DNA of 64,000 nt from Oxyruncus cristatus (taxonomy: Eukaryota > Chordata > Aves > Passeriformes > Cotingidae), in the NCBI GenBank assembly GCA_013399855.1, contig VXAY01003172.1, positions 223,119 to 287,118 of the forward strand. The letters are read 5' to 3'. Positions 1 to 13,106 of this stretch are shown piece by piece. Position 1 is the stretch's first letter. The number at the start of each line of letters is the position of its first letter. A program made the position numbers and the translations under genes. A model generated the notes under the pieces. The model was not told the DNA's origin, searched no databases, and saw only the letters and a list, made by a program, of their open reading frames with translations.

Positions 1-173
1 ACAGAGGCAGTGAGGGAGCTGAGAAGCTGCACACCTGTCTGCAGCCCTGCAGAGCCTGTCAGGGTGTGCTGCTGTGCCTCAGGTTCCCACTCTGTGATGA
101 GGGGACGGCTGCTTGCATGAGGCATTGCTGCCACATGGGCACCCAGAGCAGGGGGGGGAGCTGAGCAGAGTAG

Positions 174-341
174 ATCACAGAGTGGTTTGGATGGGAAGGG
201 ATATTAGAGACCATGCAGTTCCACCACCCTGCCCTGGGCAGGGAAACCTCCCCCCTTGAAGCAGACCAGGTTGCTTCAAGTCCCATCCTACCTGGCCTTG
301 AACACTTCCAGGGACAGGGCAGCCACAGCTTCTCTGGGCAA
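174..341 (-). repeat. CR1 LINE fragment
   Basis: Starts with a decayed ATCACAGAGTGGTTTGGATGG, the reverse complement of the CR1 3' end, and continues with the CR1 block that includes GCAGACCAGGTTGCTTCAAG and GGGGACAGGGCAGCCACAGC-like sequence. It is a short 3' fragment lying antisense to the gene. Confidence 0.85.
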
Positions 342-2116
342 GTTTTGTTAGAGTATATGGGTGATTTTAGCACCCAAAGTCCTCAGTGAAGGCCTCTGAA
401 CCACACTGGGAAATGCATTTTTTTCCTGCATCCCCATTCCAGGTGGGACACAGCCGTTGTGGGAGCAGAGGGGAGCACCAGCTCTGCTCCTGCTGCAGAA
501 ACCCTGTCCCAGGGCTGAGCCTTGCTCCAGGGGACAAACAGGGGATGCCATGGTTTTGGATGGCAGCTGTGGACAGTGGCTGCTGGACATGTGTGTGCTT
601 CATGTTGGGAAATGGCAAGAATGGGTTTAAACTGCTAAAAGATGGCCTGTTACATAGAAAGGAGACCCCACAGCTCCCTCGGAAGGACCTCAGGTACCTG
701 GAACCTGTTTGCTGGCAGTCAGAGTCCAATGTCCTTCTTAGTTGGGTTTTACTTTGCAAATAGTCAGGATTTCATGTTTCATCTCTCTGCTTTGGTGTGG
801 ACCTTGGAGGGCTCAGCATTACCACATGTGGCCCAGCTGCCTGAGCAAAGGGCTGTCCTGCCACCCCTACACAGCTCACCCTTCCCTTTCCCCTCATGGT
901 ATCCCCTGGGACTCTCCTGTGTTACACCAGACCAGTAACCTTGTGGGGAAAAAACCAGCAAAACAGAACATTCTGTGATTCTGTGGAACAGTGGCAGCTG
1001 ACTGGAAACCTTCCAGTCCAAAAGGAGCTTTTCCACTGCGCCTGGTTGATGAGGGACCCCTTGGAGGAATAGGAACCGATTATCCTGGAATCTGCCTCTG
1101 CGTGCAGGGGGACCAGAACAAAACACATATCCTTCTACCAAGTGCACTTGTGTCTGTGTGAGGTGGGTCCCAGTCCATCACAAAAATCCAGCCAGCTCTG
1201 CGGCAGGCTTTTTGCCAGGCTTATCCAATTGAGGTGTAGCCACCTCTAGGAAAAACACCATTAAGAAATGATGAGAATTTAGGCAGATGGACTGTGTCTC
1301 TCCAGACCTGTGGGCAGAGGTGACGGGGAAGAGCCTCTGATCTCTTCACATGCTGCTGTGTTTAAAAATTTAGCAGCTCTAATTCCAGGCACAGTAGGTG
1401 AGTCCAATTAAATTCCAGTCCTGAGAAAACAGCAGGACCTTGGCTGGACTTTGGAGATCCCACATCCCTGGGGATCCCCTGGAATACTCAGGGAGTTGAA
1501 GAAGTCCAAGAGTTTAGAGGCTGAAAACAGGAGTGACATGGGTCCCCAGCCAGCCCCAGTGGCAAACATGGCCAGGTTCCCTAGATGGATCTGCATCCCT
1601 TGGCATGGGAGTTTCCCTGTGGCCAGGGTCTCTCCCAACGGCTGGATGCCAGGACTGCTGGATGCAGGGCACGCCTTATGGAACCAGGGAGTGGGATCCT
1701 GGCATGTAGTGAGCTCCAAAATGATTTAAGGGGGAAGGTAAGGAAGCATTAAATGCAGAATCCCAGTGAGGCCAATCCTAAGGGAGCACAGTCAGCCTTG
1801 CAAATCCCGAGGATGCCTGGCTTCTTTGAAAGCAAGGGGATGCAGCAGCTATTGATGCATTCCTGGGTAAACATGAGGGTGGAGAAGAAGGAGCTCAACT
1901 AAAGGACACCAGATGTTCAGACTGGAAACTCACGTTTCGATTTTTTTACATCCTCTAGGGAACTCACCTGTCAAACTGTGGAAGTGAAAATCCATTTTTT
2001 TTAAAGTCAAAATGCTTTCTGTCAATACTTCCATCCAGGATGCCTCAGCAGTTCCTTCCATTAAATCTAATTTTATGATATTTATAAAATTCCATCAAAG
2101 CTGGAACTGGAAGCAG

Positions 2117-2138
2117 TGTCTCTGTCTGTCTGTCTGTG
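2117..2138. repeat. short TCTG microsatellite
   Basis: A run of about four to five TCTG/TGTC units (tctctgtctgtctgtctg). Simple repeat with no other visible role. Confidence 0.7.
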
Positions 2139-2683
2139 AGGACAACAGGGCTCATCATCTTCCTGCCACTCTCCTCTAGTTTTACTCTCTTCAAGTATTT
2201 CTGCCCCAGTCCCTGCTATGATCTCCACCCCACCTCCTCCGTGGCTGTCCCCCCTCCATCCCAAAGCACACAGATGATTCCCAGCACATCCCCTGCTTCC
2301 CCAGCCCTACCACGTGCAGCAGGAAGAGCAGAGGAACCACCATGATCTGCCAGTTTTGCCTGTCTGACATCTCCTGGCCCAATCATCCTTTGTGTTTATC
2401 AGGTATCTAGAATAGGAGCCGTGTCAATGCGACTCTTCATCCCAGGAGTGTTCAGAGAATTAATTAGTTAATGTTTGCACAGTGCTTTCAAGATAAGTGC
2501 CAAGCAGGATGATAGTAGGAGCAGAACTGGATTCCTTCATCCCATCTCCTTCCTTTCCTCACAGGGGCTGATGCTGGCAGCCAATTTATCCATTCTGGGC
2601 CAGGTCATCTCTGGGTGCAAACCACGGGGAGGGGACAGCATGGGAGAGAAGTTTCTAATGGGGAGAAAATCAAAACCAGAACC

Positions 2684-3115
2684 GTAGAATCATGGAATGA
2701 TTTGAGACTGGGAGGGACCTTAAAGCTCATCTCATTCTCCACCCTGCCATGGGCAGGAACACCTTCCACTAGCCCAGGTTGCTCCAAGCCCTGTCCAACC
2801 TGGCCTTGGACACTCACAGGGATGGGGCAGCCACAGCTTCTCTGGGCAACCTGTGCCAGGGCCTCCCCACCCTCACAGCCAACAATTCCTTCCCAATATC
2901 CCATCTCTCCCTGCCCTCTGGCAGTGGGAAGCCATTGCCCCTTGCCTTGTCACTCCAGGCCCTTGTCCCCAGTCCCTCTCCAGCTCTCTTGGAGCCCCTT
3001 TAGGCCCTGGAAGGGGCTCTCAGGTCTCCCCAGAGCTTTCCCTCCTCCAGGCTAAACAATCCCATCTCTCTCAGCCTTTTCTCATGGGAGAGGTGTTCCA
3101 TCCCTCTGATCTAAT
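2684..3115 (-). repeat. CR1 LINE fragment, about 430 bp
   Basis: Begins with GTAGAATCATGGAATGATTT, the reverse complement of the CR1 tail, then follows the CR1 order: AGGGACCTTAAAGCTCATC, the TGCCATGGGCAGGAACACC block, CAGGTTGCTCCAAGCCCTGT, CAGCCACAGCTTCTCTGGGC, and the upstream CAGGCCCTTGTCCCCAGTCC block. It is antisense to DLGAP4 and only moderately diverged. Confidence 0.93.
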
Positions 3116-5890
3116 GTTTCACCCACAGGACCTTCTTTTTTTCTTTTTTCCAAACTATGCAAAAGGAAAACAAACTCCCGTTGTTCCACCCAATTTCTTT
3201 CCGTCATCCATGCCAGCTGGCCTAAGGGCAGCTGGTTCTGGGGAGTTCCCAGCAGCTCTCCCTATCCCTGTCTCCCTGTACATCAAGTCACTGTGCTCAG
3301 CTGTGTCTGGGCTGGGGAGTACGTGTTGTAGCTGGTGATGTTAATTAAGAGGTAACGGGACTGATGGAGATTTATTTTCAGGCTGCCTGCTAGGAACTGG
3401 TTATACACAACTGGGAAATGGAAAATTGACCTCCTGCTCCTTTCCTGTCTTCCCCACAGCAACAGTTAATTATTGTGGCAGGTGGTGGGAGCCATGGGAG
3501 CCTCTAGCAGCACTCCTCTGAACAGGCCTGGGAGCAGCTCTACAGCCTGGCTCTGGAACCTGGTCCTCATCTCCCTCCATCCATCCCACACCGTGATCCA
3601 CTGGAGCCTGGTCCTCATCTCTTCCCATCCCAGATCTCGATCTAGGCAATCTACCCCTTCCTCATCTTTTTCCAACTCCCAGCCGATGCAGCCTCAGGAA
3701 GGGAGAGGCTGATCATGGATGTGGAGATCTTTAAGCTTGGAAAAGGATAGGATGTGGACAGCAGGGGTGGAGTGGTGGGCAGGCAGATTGGGCAGCTCTG
3801 GGCTCAGCTCTGGACTCCGGGTGTGTAACACTACATCCCTGGGAACTCCTTGCACAGCAGGGACCACAGGAGCTGGCACTGGGCACAGTTCAACAGACAG
3901 GAGGTCCATCCCTTTCTCCATGGCTGACCTGCCTCATCCTGTACCTCAGCTTCCCCTGAGCGAGGGTGATAGTTTCAACAAGAGTGATGGTTTGTGCACT
4001 TACCAGGGTTCATCCATGTATCGCAGCAGTCTCCAGAACCAGTGGCTCCAGTGGGTAGAGGATGCTCGGGTTTCCACACTTGTGCAACGTGAATTAGTCC
4101 CTGATACGTTTTTCTCCATCTGGCCATGTGCACTTCACTGTGCAGCAGCCTGGATCCAACTGGACTGTGCTGGGCCACCCTGAGGAACTCCCCTGGGCTG
4201 TGTGGGCTCAGAGTCCCTGGACTATGACCCCCCCATTCTCTGTTTTCAAGGAGACAGATGATGCCAGAGGGGTCCAGGCTCGGGGAGAAGCTGCAGCTGC
4301 CTGGAAAAGCATGGAAAGGCTCTCTGGCCTGCTTGGCTCTGTGCAGGCTCCAGGCTCCATCTGTGCCCTGCCTCAGCCAGCAGCAGAGAGCGGGGAGAAC
4401 AGGCAGCACTTCACTTTTGGGTATCTTTAACCCTTGAGTTCCAGGTGACCTGCAAACACAGCCACAGCTCCCCCCACAGCCCCCTGCGTAGTGCCAAAGC
4501 CCAGCTCAGCAGTCGCCCATGATGCTTTTATAATCTCTTTCTTGGACATGACTATTCCCCCAGGAAAGGGAGGGGGAGGCATGATTAATTTTCATTAGCC
4601 TTGTAAATATAAGCTTGTTTCCGCTAGTCTTGCCCTGTAATTAGGGTGCCTGCAGAAGGAAGCTGAGATTTTTTGGTGACTCATGGGAAGCTGGGCCAGC
4701 CTGGACATCCCACACTGGGCAGGAAAAGGGAAGAGGCTGGAGCCTTTCAGAGAGGCAGAGCTTCCCTTGCTCCAGAGGGGAAAGGAGCAAGGAACAGTGG
4801 TCCTCTGAGAGCAGAGGGCAGAGGCCCCTGGGAAGGGGGAAAAGCTCAGCCAGGGAGAGAGAAAGCCCACCAAAAGGAAATGTAGGCTGACGTTATTCAA
4901 AGGAAAATGAAAAAAAACCTTTTGGCCCAATAACTGCGTGTCGATGTATAGATGTAGGATTGTCTAAGTAGGAGTTCAGCAACATGGAGATGAGATAGGG
5001 AAGGAGCACCTGGGTATTTGCTTTGAATCTGGGGCTGAGTGACCTATAACCACCAGTGCCTAGGCACACAGCTGTGTCCAGAGCACCAGGGAAGTACCTG
5101 CACCATAAATAGGTCTCTACAGCTGAGGACATCTCTGTGTCTGTGAGAGGGGCCACATGGGCTGGGATCTGAGAAGCAGAGCCTGCCCCAACATAGAGAA
5201 CAGCTGCTTTGGTGACTCTGTTCCCTAACATGAGGACAAAGCATCCAGAAAGGGATCAAGGAGGAATCCTTTTCCACAGGCCAAATTCACCTGTGAAACT
5301 CGCTGCCCTGAGATATCAGAATCACAGAGTTAAGGAAGTTTCAAAGGAGGAATTAAAAAGGTTGAAAGGGATGTGGATAAGGAGGGTGTCCCTGCCCACA
5401 AGAGGGGAAAGCCAGTCTTTGGGTCCTCTGGAAAATGCAATGTCCAGGATGCCACCAGCCCGGGGCACCTCCAGGAATGCCTCCATCTCAGCAGCAAGGG
5501 TCTTCCCTGCTGGGTGTGGGCCATCAATGAGCAGGACATATGCTGTGCTCTGCACGTGCACCCAGTCCTACTGCCTCCACAGGAGGAGCCTCCTGCTGAA
5601 GAACTAACACAGAGCCCTGTCAGGGAGTAGTGTTTTCCCAACCCAGCAGATGCAGCAAAAACCCTTCTTGAAAGAGCTGTTTGCTAAGGAAAAAACAATT
5701 GGCACACTAATTAAAAGTGACTGATTAAAGGACTGAAAGGGAATTACTCATCGTAATCATTAAATGCAGCACCTGCAGAGCTCCCCTTGCTATCGGAGCG
5801 CCAGCATCCCCCGCTCCACCGCAGCAACACGGCTGCTCAGCAGTGACAGGAGCGTGGAGCAGCCCCGACGGGCACAGCGAGGCCTCTCCT

Positions 5891-5960
5891 CCAGCACAGC
5901 CCTGCAGCCACCAGCACAACCCTGTGGCCACCAGCCCAATCCCATGGCCACCAGCCCGCT
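5891..5960. repeat. 20-bp tandem repeat, 3.5 copies
   Basis: Three consecutive 20-base units start at 5901, 5921 and 5941 and share the core GGCCACCAGCCC (first unit CAGCCACCAGCAC). A half unit precedes at 5891-5900. It lies in GC-rich noncoding sequence. Confidence 0.85.
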
Positions 5961-6962
5961 CATCCCAAGGAGCTTCTATGAACTGATCCACTGCAAGGCA
6001 GTGACAGTCAGTGTGACAGTAGGCAGAGCAGAGCAACACAGCAACACAACGCAGCTCAGCACCGCTCAGCGGGGTCTGCCCTTACCTGGGTCTGCCACAG
6101 ACAGCTTCTCCACGTGCTTCATCCTTTCCATCCCTCGCCAAGATGCAGCTGTGATCAGCACAGAGGAGGGACCTGCCCCAGGGAGGTCCAAGTGTTCCTG
6201 CCTCCGTGGTACCCTGTGGGTGATGCAAGTTATCCCGGGTGACATGCCGAGAGCTTTGTAGCACAGAAGGTTGCCAGAGCCAGGGAAGGGACAAGGCCAA
6301 GGGTTTCTCAGTGGGACTACACAAACGTGGGACTTTCTGACGAGTGGTAGTGTGGGAGACCTGGTTTAGGGAATTTTTGCTGAGATTTTGGGTGGCCATG
6401 TCAGGTTGTGCACAGCCCCAGTGAGAGATGTTGCTCTCTATCCCTTGTCAGCCTGAGCAGACAGTCAGTGTTAGGGAGGGAGAGCAAAGAGCAGTGGCAT
6501 GGACAGATCGTTCAGGTGTTCCTGCCACTGGGGAGCAGGTTGGCTCTCAGTGTGGTCAGGGCATGGCACTTTGCAGCCCACCCTGCTCCAGGCCCCAGGC
6601 AGGAGCAGAATCCCAGGTTCCCTGGGTGAGGAGAGCAGCAAGAACAGCCTGTGCTGAGCCATAGGCTGGGGACAAACTGGGCAGCGCAGGAGTTGGCTCT
6701 GAGCCAGCACTTCTGGCCTTCTCTTTACTCCACAGCCACATTCCTGCTCTGGCTGGCTAACCCACCTCTGCAATCCAACCCTATGTGCTCTGGCTTTGCT
6801 GATCAGCCAAGGGTTAGAATGAGAGCCAGCAGAGACACTGAGAGTGAGCCAGTCCATGTTAAGTCCATGTATTCCCAAGCAGAATATAAGTGCAACTGTA
6901 GGACTGGAAATATACCTTTTCTTTGGCTTTGGATCAATGTGCCTCCATCCTTTTCCACAGTC

Positions 6963-7190
6963 ACTCAGATTGGATATTAGGGAAAATTTCTTCACAGAAA
7001 GGGTGGTCAGGCACTGGAACAGGCTACCCAGAGTAATGGTGTAGTCCCCAACCCTGTAAGTGTTCAAAAAACGTATGGATATGGCACGTGTGGACATGGT
7101 TTTCTGGTGGGCTTGGCAGTGCTGGGTTAACGGTTGAACTTGATGATCTTGAAGGGCTTTTCCAACTTCAGTGACTGTATGATTCTATGA
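6963..7190 (+). repeat. CR1 LINE 3' end
   Basis: Sense-strand CR1: GATTGGATATTAGGGAAAAT, TTCTTCACAGAAAGGGTGG, CAGGCACTGGAACAGGCTAC, GGACATGG, and the terminal TGATCTTGAAGGGCTTTTCC followed by ATGATTCTATGA. It is truncated at its 5' end, as usual for CR1. Decayed reverse-transcriptase-domain codons survive, which explains an apparent reading frame here. Confidence 0.95.
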
Positions 7191-10100
7191 ACCTCTACCC
7201 AGATACCAAGCTGACAGAAATGGACCCTCTTTTCTAGTAAGACACTGTCAGTGCTACACACAGGCCCTGCTTCTACTGCCATGTCCTGCACTGACCAAGG
7301 CAGGGTTGCACTTTAACCATCATTCTGTACAGATGTGTCCAACTGTTAAGCCACCATGTTCCTCGTGTCCATCTTGGGGTTCCTCTTAGTTGACAGTGAT
7401 GCGGCATTTGGGTCTGTCTTTACATCTCTGAGAGTCATGGTGGACTCAGCCTCTTGCTGACTCCAGCTTCCATAAATCTTAGGCAGGATAAGTGCACGTT
7501 GTCCTTGTGTTCAGGGCACCTTCCTGTCAGGAGAGCAGGAAGAGGAACAGCCCCTGCTGTGTGCTGTAACCTCGTTTCCCTGCTCCCATGACCCAAACAA
7601 CTCCTCTGCTGACAAGGCATCTCTCCAGGAACCTTTTGGGCTCCAAGAGAGGAACACCTTCCTCACAGCTCAGCAGGACTAGATCCTTCACTTTCCAATA
7701 CTGAGCTGCAGCCATCTCTGAGGTGGCAATAGCAAGGATCGGGAATGCGACATCAGTCATTTCAAGGTCTTCTCCAGCCACACCTCAAGGCCAACAGAAT
7801 CACACAGGCTACAGCAGAGCAGGCTGTGGCCCTCCTCTCCTAGACCAAGGCTCCGAGGGACAATAATCACAAGCTGATTCTCCAGTGAGGCTTTGCTGCA
7901 GAGCACCTGAGACCCCCGTTCACCAAAACTGTCTTGAATCACATGGGGAAGGTTCATCAGTTCAACAGCAGGACAACCCTGAGCAAGCAACAACATGGGA
8001 GCGGGCATACCACCCTGGATGTACCCTTGGCAGCTTCCTCCATCATTCTGTGCCTTCATTGCCTGGAAACTCAGGGATCCCACCTCCCCCACTCGCCCCC
8101 ATTCGCTTGCTCTGCAGACCACTCACCTGAGCTTACAGCACCTCTCCTGGCCTTCCATGCATTGTCTTCAATCCCACCCCATCATGCAGCAGCCATGAGC
8201 ATCCCACCTATGAGAATGGGAGGAAGAGGGAGATGCTGGAGGGAGAAAGAGGGATGATGGAGGTGAATGGCTGGTCAGTAACATAGCATAGTTGTGCTGG
8301 TGGCACAATTGTTCATTTGCATTTCCTTGGGGTGTTGATGCTGATATTAATTAAAAGCAATTATGGTGCCACTTTCTCAGTGCAAGAGCAGCATGCAAAG
8401 GGAAAAGCAGTGTTACGCATAACATGCTTCTTCCTCCAGAGCTTTACTGGCATCATTTACTGTGAGGAACCTGCTGGGTGAGGGGAAGCCTGGCACCCAG
8501 ACATTTTCCTCTTCCCACACATCAGATGTCCCAAGGGGTGCCTGGATTGGCACTGTTCTTGGATGTCTGGGGTACCCTGAGAATGCTGGTGACAGGCATA
8601 GACGTGATGAGTGATGTGAGCACTGAACAGATACTTCCATCCCAGTAGCTACTGGTGGTGATACAGGATTGCTGGGTGCTTGTGGTGGATATCTGTGCAC
8701 CCAGAAGGGATGCTGAGAGCACTCCTAGCAGATGCCAATGGCTTCCATGATGGACATGAGTGGCTCTAGTGGTACATAGTGCTACCCTCCATCACAGCAT
8801 TAGAGCAGGACAGCGATAGCAGGTGACAGCGATCAGTGGTGCTGATGCTCTGGGTGGCTGGAGGCAGCACTGGCCATGGATACTGGCTATGCTGGTGGCT
8901 ATCACAGGCTCTACACATCTGAATCACTGACTCAAACCTAGCACAGCTCACTAGTAGCTGGAATACACCTTTCCCATGGAAATGGCTGGATGGTGTCAGT
9001 GCAGGGGCTGCTCATGGGACCCGGATGTGTCACACGTAGTCCTGTCACAGTCACACTGCTGCATCCACACAGTGCTGGGAGCAGTGGGCTGTTGGCAGCG
9101 ACCTGCCACCTCACTGACATCCTTGAGCTCAGGAATGTCTGGGTTTGGGGTGGGGAGTTGTTCCTTGCCTTCAAGAGCTGATGTCTCCACAACAGAGACC
9201 TCCCGGATTAGGAGAGGGCACATGAGCTGCACTTTCTGGATTAGTATCTGTCTCTGATTTCATGGCCTTGACCCAGAGCCAGCAGCAGGAAACACAAGAA
9301 ACACGTGTTTTGGTGTAGAAGATAGATGAGCTCTGGGGACAGATGTGACTGCCCTGCCTCCTGTTTGGCTGTCCAGGGCATGCACCTTTCCTTTCATCAT
9401 TCTCTCTGCAGTATTGGGGTTCAAGTGGGAAGGTGATGAAGGTTTGTCCCAGATTTTGGAGGGTGGTCTTCTGATTTTCCCAGGCTTTCCATTCTTCTGT
9501 CTGTTGGGATATCCACCATGAGAGCCTCTCAGTGGACAAAAAGTCCTCTTACTCTCTACTTGCACTGTACCTATCCATCTATCTAGTCTTTGCTTCCTTG
9601 GAGCACATTCTAAGGAGGGCTGTTGAGCATGTTTGAAGGAAAGATGGTGTCTCTGCCATAACCCAGGCATAAGTGCACCTGGAATGTCTGTAATCCCCCC
9701 AAGCATGAATTAACCTGGAGATAAAAGCCCTGTTGTTGGATGGTGGCAGGTGATAGAGCAGGGTCTCATGGGCACTGCAGTGCCCATCTTTCTGTTCTGA
9801 GCACAAAGAGCTGCTGTCTCACCTCTGGCACTAGGACACCAGTTTGGTCATCTTTTGCATCATCAGAGAGGCAGTCAAGCCCAGCACTCAGATCCAGCTT
9901 TCCTAGAAAAATTGCCAAGTTTCATATCCTTGTCCCATCTTTCCATGCATCCTCCCAGCCAAGAAACTGGGGTTCACCTATTTTAATTCCCCCTTGAGCT
10001 CTAGGCAGGCCTTCTCAAACCCAGATGGCCACCTCTGTTCAATTTGGAATGAAAAAGCTGTCCTAGGAAGGCTGACTCCTCTTTTGAGTTCCCTCGCCAT

Positions 10101-11904
10101 TCCCAACCCTTGCTTCCCAGCAGCAAAAGGCTGAGTTCCCCAGTTTGTCCCAGAACCTCACAGTGCAGGACAGAAAGGCTCGGATATTTGTTGATGTAAA
10201 TCCAAAATGATATTTAACCTCATGATTAGGTAACTCAGGCTGTGTTCACTGTGTGGTGTGTGGGATTTTGAGGACGCTGAGAATCGCTGGGGTTTTTCCT
10301 ATATTTATTTATCTGACTTTTCCTACAGAGAGTATTTTTCCAGTTGTTTGCAGTGTGGCTGATGGTGGATGGCAGGGAAGGAAGAAGCACAAGGCTTTAG
10401 CTGCAGCACAGTAGCACCTAGTGACCAGATGGGAGAGGTTTACAGGGTTTCCAGTGTGAACTGCTCAAGCAGGGGTTCAATGAGCAGCATCAGTAGGTGA
10501 GAGTCAGACGCAGGTTTTGGCAGGTGCATAGCTGGGACACACTGAAGGGAACACCAAAGGCTGCCATCTGCCACCCCAGCCAGGTGTTTATTTCCAGGAT
10601 TTTCCTTTGTGCCTCTCCAGTGTCTGCTCTCCCAGGGCTCAGCTCAAAGGGGATAGCCCAGAGGATGAGGCACAGAGGGTTACAGGATCCCCCCTGCCCA
10701 GGGCAGTGGGTTCCTGGCATGGCCACAGACTGCAAAGGAGGTGCTTAGGGGGTTATCCGATGACAAAGACACGAGGGCAGGAAAGTCAAAGGGCACTTTC
10801 CCGTGAAGAGGATCACCCCAGCCATAAGCCCCCAGACAAGGAGCAGGGGCATTTTGGATATTCTCCTCCCCACTTGGCTGATTTCCAGTCCATCTTCTCA
10901 GCCCACGTGACACACAGAGAGACATGGGACTCACTTCCACATCTTCTCCTGCTCCCATGGGCATTTCCTCTGCTTCCTCACGTAGGGTGCTGTCTCCCAT
11001 TTGCCCTGTGCCTTTGCTAGGACTGAACTGGCACAATCTCAGTGTCAGAGAGAACTGTCCTGTGTTTACAGCACTGAGGTAGTGCTTGGGATGTTCATCA
11101 GGAAGATGCCTCTCTGATCTCTGTGACCTGAGGATATTTTCCCTTTTCTCTCTGCCCAGCAGGTCTTCATGAGGGACAGCCACAGAGCCCAGAGGGACAT
11201 ACAGGATGCTGAATCTGGCCTAGTCCTCTAGTCCAGCAAGCTGTGAGAGGTACAGTATGGCCCAGGGGTAACTTTGAGACTACAGAAACAGGGATGAGGG
11301 GGACAGACCCAGCTGTGTGTTTGTGGACAAGGGCAGTGGAGCAGGAAGGAAGAGGAGACTAGGGAAGGGGAGCTGGAAGGGTGATTCAATGACAATTCTC
11401 CAGCCATCCAGTAGTGAATCCTACAACACACCCCTCACGAAATAAAGTTATGAAATCTCATCCCTATTGCTATAGTAACGTCACGCCTCTGCGCTGACCC
11501 ACTTTGAGACAAAGGAAGTGTTCCCGAGCTCTGAGCATGCGGGAGGCTGTGGATGATCCCGATTTGTGCTCTGAAGGAATGGCAGAGGGAGCTGCTGGCT
11601 TTTCTCTCCTGCTCCTCTTTGCCCCAGGACCCTCATGCAACAGGAGCTGCTTTGTTCAAGGCACTGAGCAAATCCGCTGCCAAAGAGCATCTCTGTCCTG
11701 CATCCCAAATGCAGGGAGGGCCCTGCCTAGCATCATCTGGACCTGCTTGGCTTCATCTGGACATTTAAGCAATGGGAACATTTGTCCTGGAGCAAAGCAA
11801 CACCCTTGCACGGCAGCAGAGACGTGGTGGTGCAGCAGTGACAGCCCTCATCATTTGGAGCATGCTGTAACTACTCTGCCACAAATATCAAGGGCAAGGA
11901 GATA

Positions 11905-12285
11905 CAGAATCATAGAATCATGGAATATCCTGAGTGAGAAGGGACCCACAAGGACCATCGAGTCCAACTCCTGGCCCTGCACAGGACACCCCAAAAATCC
12001 CACCATGTGCCTCAGAGCATTGTCCAAATTCTCCTTGAGCTCTGCCAGCCTTGGGGCCATGACCACTGCCCTGGGGAACCTGTTTAGTGACAACCACCCT
12101 CTGGGGGAAGAACCTTTTCCTAATCTCCACCCTAACGCTCCCCTGACACAACTCCACCTGTTCCTTTGGGTCCTGTCACTGGTCACAGAGAGCAGAGATT
12201 GGTGCTGCCCCTCCACTGCCCCTCATGAGGAAGCTGCAGACCCTGATGAGGTCTGACCTCAGTCTCCCCTTCTCCAGGCTGGACC
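11905..12285 (-). repeat. CR1 LINE fragment, a second subfamily
   Basis: Opens with ACAGAATCATAGAATCATGG and continues with GGGACCCACAAGGACCATCG, GCCCTGCACAGGACACCCCA and a block ending in CTTCTCCAGGCTGGACC. The diagnostic words differ from the CR1 copies at 2684 and 14449, so this is a different subfamily. I associate this type with passerine genomes, from memory only. Confidence 0.92.
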
Positions 12286-13092
12286 TCCTCCTCCTCAGTG
12301 TGGTCCTCAGTGCCCCCAGTCTGGGGACTGCTGCTTACCCTGGCAGCGCAGTGAGGTAGGAAGACTCAGATGGGGCTTGGGCAGGGTGGTAGCACAGAAG
12401 GCCAAGCTGAGTCTCTGCCTTCCTCTGTGTCACAAGTTTTCAGTTCAAATGTGGACTCCCTGGGAGTCATAGCATAGGCGAGGTCAAGGGTAGCTGTGGT
12501 AAGGGCTTTGCTCCATAGAGGTCTTTGCAAACATTCCCCCACCCGCTCCAGGCACCTTGAACAGCCCTGACCAGAACAGGTTGGTTTTGGTCCAGAATGT
12601 TCTCATTAGCTGCTCTTCCACATGAGCAGGAATGTGCCCCTTGTGGTCTCCAGCATGTGCCCCGAGTGCCCTGTAAGGGAGCAGAGGCTGCAGGTGGGTT
12701 TCAAAGACAATGACACATGTTTGCTGCCCTGGTCCTTCCATTCCATCCACCCCATCAGCTCTCCTGCTGTCTTCCTGAAAACTCCCTTTCTTATCTGTCT
12801 CATTTGTCTCATTTGAACTATTTAATGCTTTGCATTTCTTGCTTCAGAGCAGATCCCATGTCATGGAGAACTTTGAGAAATTTCTATTTAGGGATAGACA
12901 AATAGATTACGAAGTTTCTGGGGTTTTGCTCCCTTAAGAGTTGATTATATTACCAGTGACATCGGCATGGAAATAAGTTCTCTGTGTCTCTCAGGAATTC
13001 ATCTGCTCCTCCAGCTTAGCCAACACCTGAAGTTAAAAACCTCTGTCATATTACAACCTTTGATTTTCACAGCACTGGGCTGTGCTGATACC

Positions 13093-13106
13093 AAAAAAAA
13101 AAAAAA
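13093..13106. repeat. poly-A run (14 A)
   Basis: Fourteen consecutive A residues. I see no polyadenylation signal or processed-transcript sequence just upstream, so I call it a plain homopolymer rather than a retrocopy tail. Confidence 0.8.

Noticed and set aside
6471..7097. 208-codon open frame on the minus strand
   Set aside because: It includes antisense sequence of the CR1 copy at 6963-7190 and matches no protein.
13093..13106. Poly-A tail of a processed pseudogene
   Set aside because: There is no upstream retrocopy, polyadenylation signal or target-site duplication that I can see.
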